In this document: one piece after another, positions 22,095-33,370 of the stretch | Position numbering within the stretch: the first letter of the stretch is position 1 | How the letters are laid out: the number at the start of each line of letters is the position of its first letter | Assembly: GCA_037127255.1 (NCBI GenBank) | Contig: JBANSL010000020.1 | Coordinates: forward strand, 58,229,598-58,293,597 | DNA length: 64,000 bases | DNA from: Persicaria tinctoria | Taxonomy: Eukaryota > Streptophyta > Magnoliopsida > Caryophyllales > Polygonaceae | Reading direction: 5' to 3' | The notes under the pieces: generated by a model | The model's database searches: none | What the model saw: only the letters and a program-made list of their open reading frames with translations | Told to the model about the DNA's origin: nothing | Translations under genes and position numbers: made by a program

Positions 22095-23618
22095 CTTATA
22101 CCCGTCTCGGGTATCATGCATCTTTACATGGAAATCTGAGACAAGATCAGATGAGTTGTGAATTTGCACCCATTTCGATCATGTCAGAATCTACACTATT
22201 TATATTCTTGAATATGTTCTGATTCTTGAAAAACAGAACATAGAACTCGGATTTGATCACTTGGTCAGCAACCGAATGAATTCAGTGACTGGCTGCGAAT
22301 ATCTCCACCAAATGTGGTGGAATGCTCATCTGAAGGTAGGGAGAAAGTGCTCATCATTAATATGGGTGTTAAGGCCACAAATTGTCAAATGATTTGTTAA
22401 ACAACTATTAACCTCACGTTGCATAACAATCAATTCGTTTGACAAAATACGATGCTCTATGATGGATAATTACCCGATTCCCTGCCTCTAATACCGTGTC
22501 AGATCGCCCGACAGGCTCAATGAATCCAACACGCTGTAAGGGTCATCTACAACCCACACTGTTGGCTTTATACGCAGGGGTGCTAGTGATGTCTTAGTAG
22601 TGGTATAGGCCAGGCCAGCCATAGCCCATAGTTTGCTTCTACTGCTTGGTTTGTTGGATTGTCTTCCTCTGTTCCGTCTTTGTTCGATTCATTTAGACTT
22701 TAGTATTCCACTGTCATAGTTACTGATCTTGGCTTCAATCATGTCACTGAAGAATCACCCTTCTTGTGTCCATCTGATATCATGCATTCCGAACTCGTGC
22801 CTCCTGCACCTCCTGCAATTTGCCATTGCCAATCCCGTGCAGTCCTCCTGCCATTTTTCTTATCATACTTACTTTTCAGTGTACATGGAACGATTAGCAA
22901 TACAAAGTTAACAGCTTAATTTTTGAAAAACATTACATCATACACAACTTTGTGTTCCCAATCTCAAGTCTCAACCAAAAACACTGAAAATGGAAATTTC
23001 ACCAACAAACAATACCAATCTTTTCTAGTAGAAATTAAAAGAGGAAGAAAAAACATAACTACATAGAACAAACTTCTGAACTCAGTGAGCGAACAGTTTC
23101 TGAAGACGAAGAGCAACGACATCCTCAATCTTATGAATGGATGCGTTATGACATGCTTAAAAAACAATCCATATCACTTTGACGACCACCTGCAGCCCGG
23201 CCTACAACGCCTTGAGCATCTTATTTTTTGAAAATATACAACACCAACACACATGACTTGATGGATAAAATCACAAAACAAACCAGGCACAAAACTCCTT
23301 AAATAATCACAAACTTGATGGAATAAACTGCTGAAGTGCAGTGAGCAGCTTCTGAAAACAATGAAGCCTCCAAAATGAACATACAGCTTTAAGTTCAGAA
23401 GCGGATGTCTCCAAACACTTGAGAATGGCCACCAGCAGTCTGCATCTTATTTTTGAAACATCACCAACACACAACTTTAAGTTCAGCGTCTCGCAGCCAA
23501 ATTAAAGAAACTGAAATGCAAATGGGCATTTTTGGAATACCAACAAACTGTATGCATGAAAATTGCAATTTATTGCTTACCGAGTGCCTGAGATGGTGGA
23601 AATAGTAATGACCCTAGA
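22095..23618 (-). repeat. Shared intergenic and NLR 3'-flank modules, copy at NLR-C
   Basis: No gene is supported. 22100-22350 continues the module interrupted by Copia-2 (compare 10840-11230). 22640-22800 resembles 10690-10860. 22860-23600 is the NLR 3'-flank module, with the conserved minus-strand GGTAAGC at about 23575-23581. The part 22360-22640 has no counterpart I could find. Confidence 0.5.
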
Positions 23619-26600
23619 TTAAGATCCAACCCTGACTATGACAGTGGGAATGTGTTGAATAATGTAGTAATCTTCTGCTTCATTAGTTGATCCTTCGTAC
23701 CCAATCCTCCTGCAAAATTCTTCAGGCATCTCTACGATCTTCAACTCTTTGAGGGTGGTAATGGATCTTATACTTTCTGGAAGTCTATTCAATTTCGGAC
23801 AATCGCCAATCAAAAGATTTCTGAGACGAGTCATTGCCCCTTCTTCCCTTCTCCATTCCTCTAAATTTCCCAACACTCCCAATGAAAGTGCCTAGAGTTG
23901 TTAGAAGCTGCTATTTGTACAAGTGAGTTGCATCCCCAAGTATGAATCCCAGCCTAAAATTAGCTCTTTGAATTTAGGAAGCTCCCCAAGAACTTGCATA
24001 AGATCATCTCGTTCCATAATCACGCTACGGTATAAAGACAGGCTCACCAGGTTAAGAGGAAACTGAATAATAGTTCCATTACAATTGCTTGCTAGTGGAT
24101 AATCCAACACCAGCTCCCATAATGTTGTGCAACCCCTCAGTTTCTCAAGGTTGAATTCCAAACCCTCCTCTGACGACATCGACTTGTCATAAATGAGAAC
24201 TAACCGACGAAGACTGTCCTCCCTGATGCATGAACACTCATAAAATGCTTCCATCTCTTTTTTTTTGTATATTCCATATTTCTAAGTGGTGTACAGTAGT
24301 GTTTAATGTTGGTAGCTCTTTAGTCATCCATGTGCCTGCAACGGTCCTCAGCCACTGCAAGTTCTTTGAGCCATGTAATCCCAATCTGTTTAAGGAGCCA
24401 CAGGATAGAGACGACGGTAAAGCAAGTTCTCTAAGATTCTCCATGTTGCCTGCCAGACCATTGGGCACTTCAACCACCTCTGTGGGGTCCCTAGTTGTAT
24501 AAAACAAGTACAGGAGGTTCCGCAGATTCCTGATAGATTTCGGAAGAACAAAAATTTTAGAATTTTGGATGCTCAAGTGTCTCAAGTGGACGAGATTTCC
24601 AATTTGTTCAGGCAAAGCAACATAATCTAGGCCCCTTATGAGCAAAACTCTTAGCAGTTTGAACTTGTTAGGGATTGAGTGCAAGTTCTCTCTAGCTTCA
24701 TTCGACAGTTCCACACCTTCGTCACCAAAAATGAAAAGTGTTCTCAAATGATCATTCTCCTGTGGATAAAGTTCACTGCAAGAATATTGAAGCGAGAAGA
24801 TGGAATATGATTAGTAAAATGAATGATATCAATGCGTTTTTGTTTTGTTAAACCCTTTTTAGTCATTTTTTATAAATCCAAATTGTTGTGGTAAACTAAA
24901 GATATAACAAACTTTACCACAAAACGGTTCAAACAGAGGTAGCAAATACAAAAGAATATGGACTTATTTATTTCAATTCCTATATGTTGGTTCAGGTTTG
25001 AAGTTAATTTAAACAAATATCATAGACAATACCTATGTGAAACGGTTGTTCGTCTTGGATGCCTTGATCCGACTGAGGAAGAAACCGGCCCAACAAGCTG
25101 GTATTCCTTGGCCTTCTTAATGCAAAACTCTCGCATAAGGTCATGCACCCGAAAAGATTCAATTCGCCCTTGAATATTTCTAATTGTGTCTAGTAGAACG
25201 TAACGTCGAGCTAGTTCGTCAAGTAACTGCATTCCTATGTCTTCAAGTGTTTCTTGTCTCGTATGGAGGTCATTTGTAACAAATCCTTCAGCAATCCACC
25301 TTCCAATAACGGTGTCGGCTTGAAGTGTCCAATCATCAACGAACATTGCAAAGTACAAAAAGCATGGTTTCAAATAAGTAGGCAGGTCAAGATAGCTCAA
25401 CTCCAGCATGTCCTCCACAACTCCATAATTGGGCTTTCCCTTTCCTTTGAGAATGTACTCGACATATTCCTTACTCACCTCCTCCCACTGATACCACTCT
25501 TTCTTTGTTCGCAAAACACCTGCCAATGTGACTACTGCAAGAGGCAACCCTTTGCATTTTCCCAACATCTGTCTACCTAGTTTCTCAAATTCAACATTAT
25601 TCTCAATTCCTACTCGCCCCTCCATTGCGATCTTGCTAAACAATTCCCACTGTTGGTCCTCTGTGAGGAGTTCTGGACTGTGAATGATGCATTTGTTATC
25701 AGCATGTAAGGGAACCTCTTCTATCCGAGTTGTGATTATAACTCTACAACCTTTAGTGGAATGAGGAAGCATAGGATAAATATCATCCCAAGCTTCTTTC
25801 TTCCACATGTCGTCAAGAACCATCAAATATTGTTTATCCTTTAAAAAATCATGGAGTTCTCTCACTAATTCCGATTCACTAGAAGGAATCTCACCACCCT
25901 TCTTAACCTCCTTAATCTCTTTAAATATGCGTTGCAGGACGTCAATTCTACTCCATTTTTGAGATATAGAAACAAAAGCTTTATGTGGAAACCAACTCTT
26001 AACTTGGGCATGATTATAAAGCCGGGTAGCTAAAGTGGTTTTACCTGCACCTCCTGTTCCAATAATGCCAAGGACTCTAAAATCATCTTCTAGATCAACA
26101 AGGCGCTTTGCAAGGCGACTAATATCAGCATCTATCCCCACAACAACGTCATTATCAAGGTGTATGTAGTTTTCCGTTGGTGTTGACCGTGAGAAGCTGC
26201 TTGATCCAATATTCCCGGAAAGTTGTGGTACGATTCTGAATTCATCAAATCTCTGCGTGGCCTTTTGTATATCTTGTTGGATGGCCTCTATCTCCGTAAT
26301 CAACACGTGGACCGGGTAGGAATGAGCAGTAAGACAAGCAAACTTCAAGAAGCAACTCTTCCTCTTAATGTTGGTCTCAACATCAATAATATAGGAATCG
26401 ATGACATCCTCAGCACGAAAGACCAACTCTCGGATGTGCTGAACGAAATTGCGCAGTTGTCCATCTTCATGAGTCGGTTGGGGCTTTGCATCTACCTTCT
26501 CTAGGAATTGTTGCATGCATTCCAAGTCCCTTTGAAGACCTTCAACTTTGTCTTCCGCGCCATAGAGATACCTTCGCCTCTTCAATGAGGGTTGACCCGA

Positions 26601-26640
26601 TCCACTTGGCAGCGCCGGCAGCGGCCGAAGCATCAACCAT
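23619..26640 (-). pseudogene. NLR-C: CC-NB-ARC-LRR gene with several lesions
   Basis: Exon 1 from the conserved ATG at 26640 to the donor at 25033 (AG|GTATTG); exon 2 from 24775 to 23619. Lesions: (1) an extra base near 26571 shifts the frame after about 23 codons, though an overlapping ATG at 26633 opens the correct downstream frame and would give a CC-NB-ARC with a different start (MLRPLPALP); (2) a frameshift in a T-run near 24255-24265, after the segment WNIQKK; (3) two in-frame stops, TAA and TAG, at about 23890-23900, where NLR-B has FQQLE. The NB-ARC is otherwise open: GTGGAGKTT, YLMVLDDMW, GCRVIITTR, CKGLPLAVV, RVHDLMREF. The exon 2 acceptor reads CAG|TGAAC, where the other copies have G as first base. 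A complete receptor is not possible. Confidence 0.9.
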
Positions 26641-27007
26641 CGATTGTGTTTACTTTTGTCAAGGCAAAGTTGGGAATTTGGAATTGCGGTTGATCTCAGC
26701 AACAGATTATCTAGTGTTTAATTTCTTTTTTTTTTTGGTCGGCAGAGTAGCTAGTGTTTCTTGTATATGGATGGTCATGACTCATGAGCCTCATGACGTC
26801 CCCCTATTTTTAGTATTTGATTAATCAAATATATATTGATTGGTCTGCGGTGTGCCGTGGGCCACAGGGTGTTGCCAAGTAGACAGGGCCCCAGGAGAGA
26901 AGATCTCCGGCCAAACACGGTGTTGCTGAAATACGTCGTCCTAACACAAAAATAATAAAGACAGATATTTATGATGAAAAAATTATTTATATTTATATTA
27001 TAAATAA
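26641..27007. other. NLR-C upstream region
   Basis: Presumed promoter and leader of NLR-C. The part nearest the ATG still resembles the NLR-A leader (cttttgtcaaggcaaag). A T/G run (about 26720-26740) and a tataaataa target duplication (26999-27007) precede the next element. No gene was seen. Confidence 0.4.
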
Positions 27008-27988
27008 GGTAAATTTCGGTTCGTACCTTTGAGGTTAAAGCAATTCCAGATGGTGTCCCATGGTTAAATTATTTCCGGATGGTACCCTTGTCATTTTTAA
27101 AAAGTTCACTCCGTGCCTATAGTTCGTTTCTATCTTTAACTCTGTTTGTTTTTGTATTAAAAAAAACATTTAAAATAAATAAATGAAAACATTGAAAAAT
27201 ATGAAACCCCTCAAATAACCAGTGGCCGAGGTTTGGAGCCTCATCTCCCTCCTCGAGCAAAAATTTCAGATTCACAATATGATTTTACTTATGAAATTAG
27301 GGATAGATTAGGCTGATTTTGGGGCAAATTTTGTGGTAAATGTTGATCTAAGGTTCAATTAAAATCAATTGGGATGAAATTTCGAACAATGGTATGGAAT
27401 TATTCTAGATTTTTGGTGGTATTATTAGGGCAAATTTTGTGAAGTTTAATTATTGTTAGGGTTCAACAAGCAGTTCATTAAAGGGGAAGTATGCTTGACC
27501 GACATTGCCTACCCAGAACTCAATGATTCTCACAGAAGAACATACACCACTAGGCCATGACTTAGTTAAGAGATGTCTTATTACCCATCCGAGTGAAAAA
27601 TCACAGGAGGAATTGTCCCTCAATTTAAAGCTGCTACAGAGGCTTCGATTGCATCTTTAATTTGTCCGAGTTGATGTTACAAAGATCCCTATGAAAGTGG
27701 ATAGAATTTAACATCATCCGTCAGGATGATCCGGAAGTTAGGTTGCTGCTCCTCTCAATGTTTGCCTACTGTAAAAAAAATAATAATAATAATTTGTCCG
27801 AGTTGAAAATCGAAGGAATTCCCTTTCTTTTATTTTCTTAAAAAAAAACAAACAGAGTTAAAAGGAAAAATAAACTAGGGGCAGGGAATAGACTTTTTCA
27901 AAAAGTAAAGGGTACCATTCAGAAAAAAACTAAACATGGGACACCATCCGGAATTGCTTTAACCATAGGGTACCAACCGGAATTTCTC
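27008..27988. mobile_element. Non-autonomous Mutator-like element with long TIRs
   Basis: A 981-bp element bounded by a perfect 9-bp duplication tataaataa (26999-27007 and 27989-27997), the size typical of Mutator-like elements. The ends are inverted repeats of about 150-180 bp: the left end holds gttaaagcaattccagatgg and the right end holds its near reverse complement at about 27935-27965. The interior (about 27190-27830) has no transposase, so it depends on enzymes from elsewhere. The interior may be acquired host sequence, but I do not recognise it. Confidence 0.85.
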
Positions 27989-28101
27989 TATAAATAATTA
28001 AGACAAAACTAATTAAAATAAGAGTGGGACTATTAACAAGACAATAAAACAACTATTGACCAGATAATTTTCTTTAAATTGCATAGCTAAGTCCTTTTAC
28101 C

Positions 28102-28472
28102 TAGAGCTGGCAAAACCTGACCTGAACCCGAAAACCCGACTTGGTCGACTCGAAACCGATTATTCTGAACACTGACACAACCCACCCATTTTGGACCCGA
28201 AATCCGAATGAACCGAACCTGATTAACCCGAAACTCATTAAGACCCGAACCCGCTATAGCCGAAATCCGAAATAATCCGAACTTTAAGCTACAATCTAGT
28301 AAAAAATTTAAAATTAATATTGAAATAATGAAAATCCGAGACAACCGAAATCCGAATAACCGAAACCCGAACCTGACCCAACCGATTAACCAAATTATTA
28401 GACATTACCCGAAACCCAAACCCCGACTAACCGAACCCAAACCCGACCCGACCCGTCTGATTGCCACCTCTA
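28102..28472. mobile_element. hAT-type MITE, 371 bp
   Basis: The ends are TAGAGCTGGCAAAAC and, inverted, TAGAGGTGGCAATC. The flanks cttttacc and attttacc are an 8-bp target duplication with one mismatch, which fits hAT elements. The body is rich in acccgaaaccc-like runs and holds no coding sequence. The fuller element at 47619-48547 has a similar composition. Confidence 0.82.
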
Positions 28473-28732
28473 ATTTTACCATTTCTCCCATACAGATTTT
28501 TCCAATTCTTAGAAACAAAATGTTTTAGATTATGAAGACTAGGGTTTCATAATCCCTTTCTCCGATTCACCGAGTCCGCTCCGCCATCTCCCATATATAC
28601 CCATAACCCACTGCATCAGCGGATCGAGGGCCATCACTGCTAGTTCGTCGATGCCAACGGAGCCGTCTCGCTTGGCCTCCGCCAGAGTCTAGCTCTGCCC
28701 TCGTCTGCAATATGTTGACACTCCCGTTTCCG

Positions 28733-28850
28733 CTCCACCATGCACGCCGATGTCTCGATCCCTCTCCTTCCCTCTGTTGAAGATTCGTTGCCGCTCCACC
28801 ATCCTCACCGATGTCTTGATCCCTCTCCTTCCCTCCGTTGAAGATCTCCC
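28733..28850. repeat. Tandem duplication of about 60 bp
   Basis: Two adjacent imperfect copies share gatccctctccttccctc and the following gttgaagat. The copies differ at a few bases, so the duplication is not brand new. Confidence 0.75.
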
Positions 28851-29514
28851 ATGCGCCACCATCTTATACTCCCTCCACAAGATCAGTTCGCCGCCCCCAC
28901 CTTCTTGTACAATTGTACTCCTTCCCTTGTCCACCAATACTTACTAGCCTCCGTTAAAGATTCCCACCGTCTTGTACTCCTTCTCTCATCCTTTGGATTT
29001 TAGCCTCAAAGTGAATCCATTAACAATTAATTAATCAATTAACAACATCAATTAACTTGGTTATCCCTACTTTGAAGAATTGGACGCCAATCAACCTTTC
29101 CGATTCGAGGGACTTGTTATGAAATTTCATAAAATTTGTCTTGTTAATAGTCGTTTTAGCGTCTTGTCAGTAGCCCGTATGTTAAAGGGAATTTTACACA
29201 AAATCACCCTTAAATGTTGGTGTTTTCACTAGGGTGGCTCAACGGGCCGGACCCGAACCGAAGACCGACCCTTCGGTTACGGTTTTTTCGATTTTTGGCC
29301 CGAAAAAACCGAAAAGACCAAAATTGAAGTAGATTTCTAAAACCCTAAATTTCTCATAAATCCTAAATTTCTACAAGCCTCACAACAATCACAAATTGGT
29401 TTACAAATCTGAAATTATAACTATAATATAACAAATTATTGATAATAGAAGTAGATTAACACAAAGATAAACTGAAATTATTGATGGTTTAGCATCAGTT
29501 TTTGTGCATCTCTC

Positions 29515-29610
29515 CTAATGGCAGTACTGATCTATGCTCTGTACGTTAAGTGCCAGTACTGATCTATGCTCTCTTAAATGCCAGTACTAATCTCTGCTTA
29601 GGTTTATGTT
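29515..29610. repeat. Short tandem repeat of gccagtactgatctatgctc
   Basis: Three imperfect copies of about 30 bp. The same motif occurs twice at about 16820-16870, in the same intergenic module, so the copy number changed after that module was duplicated. Confidence 0.7.
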
Positions 29611-29615
29611 TATTC

Positions 29616-30273
29616 TGTTGGGATCGACAAGACCCAAATGCGGAAATGAATCGGGAACCTAGCAACTCAAGCTACAATCCCGCTGATAACCAAGTTCACA
29701 AATTTACGGAACCTCAAACACAATCAAATCAAGCAACACAAGCACACAAACAAACACAAGCAAGAACACAATGATTTAAGTGGAAAACCCTCCCTAATCC
29801 GGAGGATCAAAAACTACTGTCGCCCGCCAGAGCACCAAAATCCACTAATCAACAAAATGGGTACAAGTGTTCTTCACTTACAAATCTCACACAAGGAGAT
29901 ACCACCAATTTCACTCAAATTGGTACAACACCATTTTCACCAAGATTAGGGATTCTAAACGAGGGAATAAAAGCCGACAAACACGAGTAGGCTTACCGAG
30001 AACTCAAGGTGAAAGAACCCGGATGAGACAAGGAAGATCCACTCACTTTCTCACCACTTTTCCCCTCTTTCTCCTTTCTCCCTCCTCACTTTTGTGCTCC
30101 TACAATGGGGTTACACTTTCAGCTTTCAACGAAGCTACTGGAGCTGCTTGCTTGCTCTTGCTCTCGTACACAGCACTTCAAAGAAGACAAATGAAAAGCT
30201 ATATTTGTCTTGCAAGGGAAGCCTCCAAAGAGGGCCTCCACTTTGGGCTGGACAAATGGGCTTGGGCCCAACA
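29616..30273. mobile_element. Solo LTR, 658 bp
   Basis: TGTTGGG...CCCAACA ends with a perfect 5-bp duplication tattc (29611-29615 and 30274-30278) and no internal retrotransposon sequence. Removing it and one tattc restores the module at 10680-10700 (ggtttattccttatggcatc). A solo LTR normally arises by recombination between the two LTRs of a full element. It does not match the LTRs of the four copia elements in the window. Confidence 0.88.
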
Positions 30274-31499
30274 TATTCCTTATGGCATCTACTTGTTGGT
30301 TTGACTTTTGTAATGATCCTCTGTCTTGCCTTTGTTTCATTCATTTAGTACCCCTCTTGACATATGTAAGGGGGAACTATTATTCAGAAATTAAGAAGTT
30401 TATGCATAAACTCGTAAATTCCTCATTGCAAGATCCTTGCTTGAGTTGTTTTACCGTTGCTAGGTGTTAGGGATGTGCAAATAGAATGATGAATACGAGC
30501 GATACACAGGACTGGTCAGTCAGGAAATTATGTTTTAACTCCTGGGAAATACAAACCACCTTATTTGTTTTACACCTCACACCTGCCTTTGCTTGGTGTG
30601 TGGTATTGAGGAGGTTGAGCACCGCCCGAATGAATGCAGTGACCAGCTGCAAGCATCTCCTCCACAAAATGGGGTGGAACTATCAGCGGAGGATAAGGAG
30701 AAAGAGAGGCTTATTCTGTAAATAACCTTAAATTAATCAGAAGTCCATCTGCCTTTTGATCATGTATCTTGTCACTTTGTAACCTGAAACAAACCAACAC
30801 CATAATCTTTTCTAGTGTGAAAAATTGATCATGTATGTAAAAATTAGTTTGTACAGTTTTGCAAGTTACAACTAGTTGTCGAATTTGATGATCTGCAGAT
30901 CTCAGATTTGATATGAAAGAGGAGGAGGAAGAAGAAACAAGATGCCCTAGCTTTATTTTCTCCATTTGTTCATTACTCAGAACAACTCCATCTCAATTAG
31001 ACAATTACACGTCTCTGTTACAACCAACTTCATCTATTTATACTAAAACTAATGCTACAGAAAACACAGAGCTTCTAACTGACTGAGGTGCAGTTGAAGC
31101 TACGAACAGCTCTTCCTATCTCTACATAATAAGCAAACGGGAGAAATATTATTAATGCTTTCAAATTGTTATAATATAATCCTCCTTCATGTACGGCTGT
31201 AGCCTGCATTTATATGTTCGTAATCGTAGAAGCACACATACAACACCAAATGAAGAATTAAATATCACGACATTTATTCTTCTACATTTTTTTTAGTTGA
31301 CTACAGGTCCACACCTCCATGTCACCATGTGCATCAAGGGATGGTGAATCCATACTAAAATACTGTGGTTTTCGTAACGTGCTGCCATTTGATAATACCA
31401 TATTCATGCTTATTATCTTTAGAATACAGTTTTAAAGTAGTGGGCTCATAAAATGCATACATAATCAATCTAACAATGTCATAACATGTTGTATTGTGA
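30274..31499. repeat. Rearranged intergenic modules upstream of NLR-D 3' flank
   Basis: No gene is supported. 30274-30350 continues the module split by the solo LTR; 30470-30720 matches 11040-11290; 30790-30850 matches 11310-11350; 31137-31260 matches the upstream region of NLR-A (9760-9900); 31370-31510 matches 11400-11540. The piece 30860-31130 has no counterpart and includes an LTR-like tatttatac; it may be another LTR remnant, but no duplication was found. Confidence 0.5.
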
Positions 31500-31630
31500 C
31501 GCTACGTTGGGTGTTGAAATTTGCAAATGAAGCCATCACCACACTGCAACCGCAAACCCGGACTGCGAAACATTGAGCAACCATGAGCGAAGGTTGTTTT
31601 ATGGCTGTACCTCTTGCAATTTGTCATTTC
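31500..31630 (+). pseudogene. Tetraspanin exon-2 relic 2
   Basis: The segment ctgcaaccgcaaacccgg and the following gactgcgaaacattgagcaa align with the NPDCKMWSN-coding part of the tetraspanin exon at 61198-61500; the next ttatggctgtacctcttg aligns with its CYDCSSC-coding part. There is no open frame. It lies just left of the NLR-D 3' flank, on the plus strand like the other copies. Confidence 0.6.
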
Positions 31631-31639
31631 TCTGTTCAG

Positions 31640-32392
31640 ACCTCCTGCAATGTGCCTTCTATTATGGTTACTTCCAGTGCGGAACGAATAGAAATAACAA
31701 ACAAAGTTCACAACTTAATTTTTGAAAAACATTACATCACACGCAACTCAATGTGTTCCCAATCTCACAACTCACAACCAAAAACAATATCAATCTTTTT
31801 AGTAGAAAATAAGAGGAAAAAAAAAAGCATGACTTCACGGAACAAACATCCGAACTCATGTCAGCGAGCAGTTTCTGAAGACGAAGAGCAGCGATGTCAA
31901 ATGTATGAATGGACGAGTTATGACATGCTTCCAAAACAGTCCATATCACTTTGTCGACCACCAGTTCTGCATTACTGCCTTCAGCATCTTATTTTTCGAA
32001 ATTAAACAACACCAACACACACGACTTATTTTTGTTACGAGTCTCATAACCAGACAGACCTGAATACAAATGATAAATTCACCAAACAAACCAGCAACAA
32101 ACCCCTCAAACAATCACAAACTCGATGGAACAAACTGCTGAATTCCAGTGAGCAGTTTGTGAAAAGAATGGCGTCTCGAAACACCAACAGACGATTTTTG
32201 AGATGCTTCAATAGCGTGATGTCTCCAAACACTTGAGAATGACCACCAGCCTGCATCTTCGTTTTGTTTTTTTTCAAACATTGCCAACAAATATCTTTAA
32301 GTTCAGAGTCTCACAACCAAGTTGAAGAAACTGAAATGGAAATGAGAATTTTAGGAATATCAACTTTATGTAAGAAAATAGCAATATATTGC
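31640..32392 (-). repeat. NLR 3'-flank repeat module, copy at NLR-D
   Basis: Matches the module at 851-1500. Here the conserved GGTAAGC (about 32391-32397) overlaps the end of the LRR frame, whose TAA is formed by donor bases (TTG|GTAAGC). Confidence 0.55.
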
Positions 32393-33050
32393 TTACCAAA
32401 TGACTATGACAGAGAGAATGTGTTCAATAATGTAGAAATCTTCTCCTCCACTAGTTGGTTCTTCGGAATCTTCTGCGTCACTATTTGATCCTCCATATCC
32501 AATCCTCCTGTAAAATTCTTCAGTCATCCCTGTGATCTTCAACTCTTTGAGGGTGGTGATGGATCTTATACTTTCCGGAAGTCTCTTCAATTTCGTACAT
32601 TTGTCAATCCACAGATTTCTGAGATGAGCCATTGCCCCTTCTTCCATTCTCAATTCCTCTAAAATTTTCAACCTTCCCAATGTAAGTGACTGGAGTTGTT
32701 GGAAGCCACTATTTGTACAACTTAGTTGCGTCCCCAAGTACGAACCCTGGTATAAATTTAGCTCTTTGAGTTTAGGAAGCTCCCCAATAACGTTCATAAG
32801 ATCATCCCGTTCTTTAATCGCGCTACTGTGTAAAGACAGGCGCACCAGGTTAGGAGAGAACTGAATATTAGTTCCATTACAATTGCTCGCTAGTGGAAAA
32901 TCAACATCTAGATCCCATATTGTTGTGCAGCCCCTCAGTTTCTCGAGGTCGAATTCCAAAGCTTTCTCTGATGACATCTCGTTGTCAAACCTGAGCCACA
33001 ATCGACGAAGACTGTCCTCCCTGATGCATGAACACTGATAAAGTGCTTCC

Positions 33051-33188
33051 TGACAGATTACATAGTCTTAATATTGTATAGTGGGCTAAAAGCCCATTAA
33101 GACCCAATACCTTTGTAACCTATATATATGTTATATCAATGAATAGAAACCCGGAGGAGGACATTATAATCAATTTCATATTCTCACA
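33051..33188 (+). repeat. Copia-3 5' LTR
   Basis: 138 bp, TGACAG...CTCACA, bounded by the target duplication on the left and the primer site on the right. Confidence 0.88.
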
Positions 33189-33200
33189 TGGTATCACAGC
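33189..33200 (+). other. Copia-3 primer binding site
   Basis: TGGTATCACAGC, one base different from the usual tRNA-iMet complement, directly abutting the LTR. Confidence 0.85.
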
Positions 33201-33370
33201 CTAAAATCCTCACACCCTATTTCTAATTTTTCTTCTTTTTCTAAACCCTAGCCGCCACCCCACCCCCTTTCCGCCGCCCCTCCCCCTTGCCGCCACCCCA
33301 CCGCCGCCGCCCACCACCCCTCTCGGCCACCCCTAGCCGCCGACCCTCTCTCTCTCTCCTTCTCGTCTCA

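Larger units (their letters stand above)
28481..29610. other. Unassigned region with local tandem duplication
   Basis: No gene is supported. A C/T-rich stretch (28540-28960) looks like exon or promoter sequence of unknown origin. Around 29230-29330 another acccgaaccgaag-type stretch may be the end of a further hAT-like repeat, without clear ends. From about 29490 the sequence rejoins the intergenic module seen at 10600-10800. Confidence 0.35.

Noticed and set aside
28340..28460. aacccgaaaccc-type runs that resemble telomere-like repeats
   Set aside because: The unit is irregular, is not the plant telomere repeat, and lies inside a hAT-type element with defined ends.
29867..30348. Possible protein-coding gene in the 145-codon plus-strand frame
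   Set aside because: It lies inside a solo LTR with exact target duplication and continues into intergenic repeat; no protein features were seen.
30860..31130. Possible further solo LTR
   Set aside because: An LTR-like TATA stretch is present, but no TG...CA ends with a target duplication could be found.
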